DNA from: Streptomyces antnestii
GTDB taxonomy: Bacteria; Actinomycetota; Actinomycetes; Streptomycetales; Streptomycetaceae
Assembly (NCBI RefSeq): GCF_004005495.1
Contig: NZ_RZYA01000018.1
Span: 62,001 to 126,000 of the forward strand
Reading direction: 5' to 3'
DNA length: 64,000 nucleotides
The position numbers and the translations under genes are program-made. How positions within the stretch are numbered: the first letter of the stretch is position 1; each line of letters begins with the position of its first letter. This document shows positions 59,322 to 64,000 of the stretch, piece by piece. The notes under the pieces are model-generated. The model was not told the DNA's origin and did no database searches. It saw only the letters and a list, made by a program, of their open reading frames with translations.

Positions 59322-60551
59322 ATGACGACGGACGTACGCGTGCTGCGCCGGGACGACTGGAACGAGTGGTACGGGAAGCTGGAGCTGGCCTTCGGAGGCA
59401 TCCCCGAAGCCCCCGAGGCGCGCGCACTCTATGAAGACCTCACGGAGTTCGACCGGTCGATCGGCACGTGGGACGGCGACCGGTGCGTGGGGACCGCGGG
59501 GGCGTTCACGTTCCGGGTGACGGTGCCCGGCGGCGCGCAGGTACCGGCGGCGGGCGTCACGATGGTCAGCGTCGCGGCGACGGACCGGCGGCGCGGTGTG
59601 CTGACGTCGATGATGCGGCGCCAGCTCGACGACGTACGGTCCTGGGGCGAGCCTCTGGCCGTGCTCACCGCGTCCGAGCCCGCCATCTACGGGCGCTTCG
59701 GGTACGGGATCGCGACCCGCCAGGCCTCCGTCGAGATCGACTCGACGCGCGTGCGGATCGACGCGCCGGCCGGCACGGACGACGTACGGCTGCGGTTCGC
59801 CGGCGTCGCGGAGGCCGCCGCCGAGTGCGAGGCCGTGTACGTACGGACGATCGGGTCCCGGCCCGGCATGCTCGCCCGCAGGCCCGGCTGGGAGCGCCTT
59901 CCGCTGCTCGACCCGCCGCAGGAGCGGGAGGGCGCGTCGCCGATGCAGTGCGTGCTGGCCGAGCGGGACGGGGAGACGGTCGGCTACGTCCGCTTCCACA
60001 ACAAGCCGGAGTGGGACGCGGCGGGCCCCAAGGGCCGGATCACGCTGCGGCACATCGACGCGCTCGACCCGGCGGCGTACGCGGCGCTGTGGCGCTTCCT
60101 CCTCGGCATCGACCTGACGTCGGCCGTGCACGCGCGCAACCGGCCCGTCGACGACCCGTTGTTCTCCCTCGTCAGCGACATCCGGCGGTGCCGGGTGGGC
60201 GTGCGGGACTCGATGCACGTACGGCTCGTGGACGTGGGCGCTGCGCTTGAGGCCCGTACGTATCAGGTGCCCGTGGACGTCGTGTTCGACGTCGAGGACG
60301 ACTTCTGTCCCTGGAACGCGGGGCGTTGGCGGCTGACCGGGGACGCGAAGGGAGCGTCCTGCAAGCGGACCGGGGACGAGCCCGATCTCGCCCTGTCCGT
60401 ACGGGAGTTGGGCGCCGCCTACCTCGGTGACACGTCCCTGGCGGCGCTCGCGCGCGCCGGGCGGGTACGGGAGCTGCGGCCGGGCGCGGTCGACGAGGCG
60501 GCGCTCGCGTTCGGGTCGACCGTGGCGCCGTGGCTGCCGCACGGGTTCTGA
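59322..60551 (+). CDS. Eis-like GNAT N-acetyltransferase
   Basis: A 409-residue protein of the Eis family: an N-terminal GNAT domain with the acetyl-CoA loop VSVAATDRRRGVLTSMMRRQ, a central second GNAT-like domain, and a C-terminal SCP-2-like domain ending ...PWLPHGF, which places the terminal carboxylate in the active site as in Eis. These enzymes acetylate amines, including aminoglycosides. The ATG at 59322 follows AGGG. Confidence 0.9.
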   Translation: MTTDVRVLRRDDWNEWYGKLELAFGGIPEAPEARALYEDLTEFDRSIGTWDGDRCVGTAGAFTFRVTVPGGAQVPAAGVTMVSVAATDRRRGVLTSMMRRQLDDVRSWGEPLAVLTASEPAIYGRFGYGIATRQASVEIDSTRVRIDAPAGTDDVRLRFAGVAEAAAECEAVYVRTIGSRPGMLARRPGWERLPLLDPPQEREGASPMQCVLAERDGETVGYVRFHNKPEWDAAGPKGRITLRHIDALDPAAYAALWRFLLGIDLTSAVHARNRPVDDPLFSLVSDIRRCRVGVRDSMHVRLVDVGAALEARTYQVPVDVVFDVEDDFCPWNAGRWRLTGDAKGASCKRTGDEPDLALSVRELGAAYLGDTSLAALARAGRVRELRPGAVDEAALAFGSTVAPWLPHGF

Positions 60552-60564
60552 GCCGGCGGGCCGG

Positions 60565-61377
60565 TCAGCGCGCGGGCTGGCACCTCGGGCACCAGAACAG
60601 GTTGCGGGCCGCGAGGGCCGCGGTGCGGATCTCGGTGCCGCAGAGGTGGCAGGGCATCGTGGCCCGGCGATAGACGTACACCTCGCCGCCGTGGTCGTCG
60701 ACGCGCGGCGGGCGGCCCATCGCCTCGGGGGTGTGCTCGGGGCGGACGGTGTCGATGCGGTTGTGGCGGACGCCCTCGCGCATCAGCGCGACCAGGTCGG
60801 TCCAGATCGCCGTCCACTCGGCGGGGGTGACGGCCCTGCCGGGGGTGTACGGGTCGATGCCGTGGCGGAAGAGGACCTCGGCGCGGTAGACGTTGCCGAC
60901 GCCCGCGATGACCTTCTGGTCCATGAGGAGCGCGGCGACGGTGGTGCGACTGCGGGAGACGCGGGCGTATGCCCTGGCCGGGTCGTCGGCGGGGCGCAGG
61001 GGGTCGGGGCCGAGGCGGTCGTGTATCGCCTGCTTCTCGGCGTCCGTGATCAACGCGCAGGTCGTGGGGCCGCGCAGGTCCGAGTAGTGGGTGTCGCTCA
61101 GGAGGCGGAGGCGGACGGTGTCCGTGGGGGGTGGGGCGGGGGTCTCTCCGAGGGTGTACTTGCCGAAGAGGCCGAGGTGGATGTGGATCCAGCCGGTTTC
61201 TGCGAAGCCCAGGAAGAGGTGTTTGCCGTGGGCTTCCGTGGTGTCCAGGACCTGGCCGTCCAGGAGGGCGGCGCTGTCCGAGAACTTGCCCTGCGGGCTC
61301 TTCACCGTCACCGGGTGGCCTGTGAAGCGGGTGCCGTGGTCTTGGGCCAGGCGGTGGATTGTGTGGCCCTCGGGCAC
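60565..61377 (-). CDS. Fpg/Nei-family DNA glycosylase (endonuclease VIII type)
   Basis: A 270-residue base-excision-repair enzyme. The N-terminal catalytic Pro-Glu follow the start (MPEGHTIHRLAQDH), the helix-two-turn-helix region is DQKVIAGVGNVYRAEVLFRHGIDP, and a zinc finger, CHLCGTEI...CPRCQ, ends the protein. The PEGH start and overall length fit the actinobacterial Nei2-like branch. Starts at GTG 61377. It removes oxidised bases; exact specificity is not evident. Confidence 0.93.
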   Translation of the reverse strand: MPEGHTIHRLAQDHGTRFTGHPVTVKSPQGKFSDSAALLDGQVLDTTEAHGKHLFLGFAETGWIHIHLGLFGKYTLGETPAPPPTDTVRLRLLSDTHYSDLRGPTTCALITDAEKQAIHDRLGPDPLRPADDPARAYARVSRSRTTVAALLMDQKVIAGVGNVYRAEVLFRHGIDPYTPGRAVTPAEWTAIWTDLVALMREGVRHNRIDTVRPEHTPEAMGRPPRVDDHGGEVYVYRRATMPCHLCGTEIRTAALAARNLFWCPRCQPAR

Positions 61378-61465
61378 GGGTTCTTTTTCTCCTGGATCTT
61401 CGGGTGCGGGTGGGTGGGGGCGGGGGTGGGGGTTTTACTCCCCCAGCCCGCCCCTTCCCGAAAGA

Positions 61466-61514
61466 CCGGGGCTCTGCCCCGGACCCCGCTCCTCAAACGC
61501 CGGAGGGGCTGAAA
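61466..61514. repeat. Dispersed Streptomyces intergenic repeat
   Basis: CCGGGGCTCTGCCCCGG is a small hairpin followed by ACCCCGCTCCTCAAACGCC and GGAGGGGCTGAAA, a combination found recurrently between Streptomyces genes (general knowledge). It sits between the glycosylase and rpiB. Confidence 0.7.
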
Positions 61515-61521
61515 GCAGGGG

Positions 61522-62007
61522 TTACGCCTGCGGATGGTGGGGCGGGATTGCGGGGAGTTCGCCCGTTTCCTCGTAGTGCGACAGCATCTCGATGCGGCGC
61601 GTGTGGCGGGGCTCGTTCGAGTACGGGGTGGAGAGGAAGATCTCGACGAACTTCGTCGCCTCTTCCTGCGTGTGCATGCGGCCGCCGATGGAGACCACGT
61701 TCGCGTTGTTGTGCTCGCGGCCGAGGGCCGCGGTCTGCTCGCTCCAGGCGAGGGCCGCACGGACGCCCTTCACCTTGTTCGCGGCGATCTGCTCACCGTT
61801 GCCCGAGCCGCCGATCACGATGCCGAGGGCGTCCGGGTCCGCCGCCGTCCGCTCCGCGGCGCGGAGGCAGAACGGGGGGTAGTCGTCCTGGGCGTCATAG
61901 ATGTGGGGCCCGCAGTCGACGGGCTCGTGGCCGTGGGCCTTGAGCCATTCGACCAGGTGGTTCTTGAGTTCGTAGCCGGCATGATCCGAGCCGAGGTACA
62001 CGCGCAT
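61522..62007 (-). CDS. rpiB: Ribose-5-phosphate isomerase B
   Basis: A 161-residue isomerase of the pentose phosphate pathway, interconverting ribose-5-phosphate and ribulose-5-phosphate. MRVYLGSDHAGYELK is the substrate-binding start. In GGSGNGEQIAANKV the catalytic-base position is Glu, as in mycobacterial RpiB, where many bacteria have Cys. C-terminal length is typical. Neighbours are unrelated (repair gene, permease). Confidence 0.95.
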   Translation of the reverse strand: MRVYLGSDHAGYELKNHLVEWLKAHGHEPVDCGPHIYDAQDDYPPFCLRAAERTAADPDALGIVIGGSGNGEQIAANKVKGVRAALAWSEQTAALGREHNNANVVSIGGRMHTQEEATKFVEIFLSTPYSNEPRHTRRIEMLSHYEETGELPAIPPHHPQA

Positions 62008-62180
62008 GGGTCCGAGTGTGGCACGTCCCGCCGGGGCACGGCGCGGTCGGGTCGTCGTGGCGGCCCGGGCCGGCCGGCGGCGGCGAGTCGAAAATCACGA
62101 TCCGGATTCAGGTCTTCCGTCGGGTATGCACCGGGGGTTTCAATGCCTGGGCTCGTGACCCGAGACTTAAGGATTCGTCC

Positions 62181-63686
62181 ATGACCTCGCAACCCTCCCT
62201 TGCGAAGGCCGACCAGGCGTCCCACAATCCTGGAGCATCACACCCCGAGAACGGCCGGACCGGCACCACCGGTCCAGACGGTTCACAGGGTTCCGACGGA
62301 CTCAAGGCCGGCCTCAAGAACCGGCACCTCTCCATGATCGCCATCGGCGGTGTGATCGGCGCCGGCCTCTTCGTCGGTTCCGGTTCGGGCATCGCCAAGG
62401 CCGGACCCGCGATCCTCGTCTCGTACGCCCTCGTCGGCACGATGGTCGTCATGGTGATGCGGATGCTCGGCGAGATGGCCGCCGCACGGCCGTCCTCCGG
62501 CTCCTTCTCCGCCTACGCCGACCAGGCGCTCGGCCGCTGGGCCGGCTTCTCCATCGGCTGGCTCTACTGGTTCTTCTGGGTCGTCGTACTGGCCGTCGAG
62601 GCCACCGCCGGCGCCGTGATCCTCAACGGCTGGGTACCGGCCGTGCCGCAGTGGGCCTGGGCCCTGATCGTGATGGTCGTCCTGACCGCGACGAACCTGG
62701 CCTCGGTCGCCTCGTACGGCGAGTTCGAGTTCTGGTTCGCCGGGATCAAGGTCGTCGCGATCGGCGCGTTCGTCATCATCGGCCTGCTCGCCGTGTTCGG
62801 TGTACTGCCGGGTTCCGACAACCCCGGGGCGGGATTCGCGCACCTCACGGACGCGGGCGGGTTCATGCCCAACGGGCCCGGGTCGATCCTGACCGGCGTA
62901 CTGATGGTCGTCTTCTCCTTCATGGGCAGCGAGATCGTCACGCTGGCCGCCGGCGAGTCCGAGGACCCGCAGCGCGCCGTCACCAAGGCCACGAACAGCG
63001 TGATCTGGCGTATCGGCGTCTTCTACCTCGGCTCGATCTTCATCGTCCTGACGCTGCTGCCGTGGAACGACAAGTCGATCACCAAGGACGGCTCGTACGT
63101 CGCGGCCCTGAACTCGATCGGTATCCCCCACGCCGGTCAGGTCATGAACGTCATCGTGCTGACCGCGGTGCTGTCCTGTCTGAACTCCGGTCTCTACACC
63201 GCTTCCCGCATGGCGTTCTCGCTCGGCCAGCGCGGTGACGCGCCCAAGGCGTTCGCGAAGACCAGCAAGCGCGGGGTGCCGCAGGCCGCGATCCTCGGGT
63301 CGGTCGTCTTCGGGTTCCTCGCCGTCTGGTTCAACTACCAGTGGCCGACCACCGTCTTCAACTTCCTCCTCAACTCCTCCGGCGCCGTCGCCCTCTTCGT
63401 CTGGCTCGTCATCTGCTTCACGCAGCTGAGGATGCGCGGGATGATCCTGCGCGAGCAGCCGGAGAAGCTCGTCGTGAAGATGTGGCTCTTCCCGTATCTG
63501 ACGTGGGCGACGATCGCGATGATCTCGTTCGTGCTCGTCTACATGCTCACCGACGACGCGGGGCGCGAGCAGGTCGTCCTGTCGCTGCTCGTGGCGGCCC
63601 TCGTGGTCGGCTTCGCGCTGGTGCGCGAGCAGGTGCAGAAGCGGAAGAAGGTCTCCGCCGGACCGGCCGACGAGCTGACGGGCTGA
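62181..63686 (+). CDS. Amino-acid permease, APC superfamily
   Basis: A 501-residue transporter with about twelve membrane helices. The first helix has the APC signature MIAIGGVIGAGLFVGSGSGI, and the consensus amphipathic loop is SASYADQ-like (SGSFSAYADQALGRWAGF). The later segment FSFMGSEIVTLAAGESEDP resembles GABA/aromatic amino-acid permeases (AAT family). The hydrophilic N-terminus is Ser/Gly-rich. ATG 62181 follows AAGGA by 7 nt. Substrate cannot be assigned. A terminator follows. Confidence 0.92.
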   Translation: MTSQPSLAKADQASHNPGASHPENGRTGTTGPDGSQGSDGLKAGLKNRHLSMIAIGGVIGAGLFVGSGSGIAKAGPAILVSYALVGTMVVMVMRMLGEMAAARPSSGSFSAYADQALGRWAGFSIGWLYWFFWVVVLAVEATAGAVILNGWVPAVPQWAWALIVMVVLTATNLASVASYGEFEFWFAGIKVVAIGAFVIIGLLAVFGVLPGSDNPGAGFAHLTDAGGFMPNGPGSILTGVLMVVFSFMGSEIVTLAAGESEDPQRAVTKATNSVIWRIGVFYLGSIFIVLTLLPWNDKSITKDGSYVAALNSIGIPHAGQVMNVIVLTAVLSCLNSGLYTASRMAFSLGQRGDAPKAFAKTSKRGVPQAAILGSVVFGFLAVWFNYQWPTTVFNFLLNSSGAVALFVWLVICFTQLRMRGMILREQPEKLVVKMWLFPYLTWATIAMISFVLVYMLTDDAGREQVVLSLLVAALVVGFALVREQVQKRKKVSAGPADELTG

Positions 63687-63707
63687 CCGGCTGACCGGCT
63701 GACGCCG

Positions 63708-63734
63708 GCTCCTCCGGGATGACCCCGGAGGAGC
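63708..63734 (+). terminator. Hairpin downstream of the permease
   Basis: GCTCCTCCGGG/CCCGGAGGAGC, 11-bp stem with a short loop, before the next plus-strand gene. Confidence 0.7.
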
Positions 63735-63773
63735 TCACGGTGAATGTCAGTGGCGTCGTGCAGAGTTGGGCGC

Positions 63774-64000
63774 ATGGACTCCGACGACACTCGTGCACAC
63801 AGCCAACTGCTCGTCCTGCGGCCCGGCGACGCCGGGTACGACGAGGAACTGGCCGGTTTCCAGACCGGTTTCACCCAGCGGCCCGACGTCATCTACGCGG
63901 CAACCTCCGCGGACGACGTCGTGGCCGCTGTCTCGTACGCGGCCGGGGCCGGCCTGCCGGTCGGCGTGCAGGCCACCGGGCACGGCCTGCCCGGGACCTC
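63774..64000 (+). CDS. FAD-linked (berberine-bridge-type) oxidase, N-terminal 75 codons
   Basis: The visible part, MDSDDTRAHSQLLVLRPGDAGYDE then FQTGFTQRPDVIYAATSADDVVAAVSYAAGAGLPVGVQATGHG, matches the FAD-binding PCMH fold of secreted or cytoplasmic BBE-like oxidases. The GHG region, where FAD may attach covalently, is just reached. It runs off the right edge, so completeness and product are unknown. Confidence 0.8.
   Translation, partial: MDSDDTRAHSQLLVLRPGDAGYDEELAGFQTGFTQRPDVIYAATSADDVVAAVSYAAGAGLPVGVQATGHGLPGT

Overview
The window is high-GC, GC3-rich actinobacterial chromosome. Its gene content and order (leuS, rsfS-nadD, proBA, obg-rpmA-rplU, an RNase E/G with very long tails, rodA-mrdA-mreDCB, ndk-folC-valS, clpX-clpP2-clpP1-tig) together with dispersed GC-rich fold-back repeats point firmly to a Streptomyces core chromosome. 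There is no prophage, insertion sequence or CRISPR array. Nearly all of it is vertically inherited housekeeping DNA, with a few accessory genes set between the conserved blocks.

Layout. 1-2266: 5' two thirds of leuS on the minus strand, preceded by a leader that looks like a leucine attenuator (12-codon ORF with three consecutive Leu codons, then an intrinsic terminator). 2267-5109: a two-gene plus-strand unit, a bis-histidine cytochrome-b-like membrane protein translationally coupled to a NuoF-like/ferredoxin fusion. 5200-6200: two identical tRNA-Ala(GGC) genes flanking a small zinc-ribbon protein. 6281-9996: histidine phosphatase, rsfS, an LCP-like protein and nadD. 10.2-13.7 kb: two tiny membrane proteins, an M48-like protease and a pair of related membrane proteins. 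13.8-21.8 kb: proA, a conserved protein, proB, a plus-strand TagF-like membrane transferase, then obg, rpmA and rplU. 22-36.5 kb: a secreted PLD-like protein, rne, a DUF2344 protein, a repeat-built membrane protein, a plus-strand Tat-exported phospholipase C, the radical-SAM partner of DUF2344, and a CYTH-CHAD protein.

36.6-42.8 kb is the cell-wall elongation/sporulation-wall cluster (rodA, mrdA, mreD, mreC, mreB). 43.1-49.1 kb holds ndk, a DUF4233 protein, folC and valS, with an isolated plus-strand membrane protein between folC and valS. 49.3-54.9 kb is the proteostasis block: clpX, clpP2, clpP1 and tig, with a ClgR-like site upstream of clpP1. 55-64 kb carries tRNA-Pro and tRNA-Gly, small membrane proteins, an acyltransferase whose likely start region includes a TTA (bldA-type) codon, an RSH-like HD protein, a membrane SpoIIE-type phosphatase, an Eis-like acetyltransferase, a Nei-type glycosylase, rpiB, an amino-acid permease and the start of an FAD-linked oxidase.

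The least-described items are the leuS leader with its long-range inverted repeat, the cytochrome b/NuoF-ferredoxin pair, the repeat-built membrane protein between the radical-SAM partner gene and the TAG-coupled CTG-start DUF2344 gene, the TTA-containing acyltransferase leader, and the LCP-like protein that lacks the family's catalytic motifs. No database search was possible; family calls rest on motif recognition in the translated sequence.
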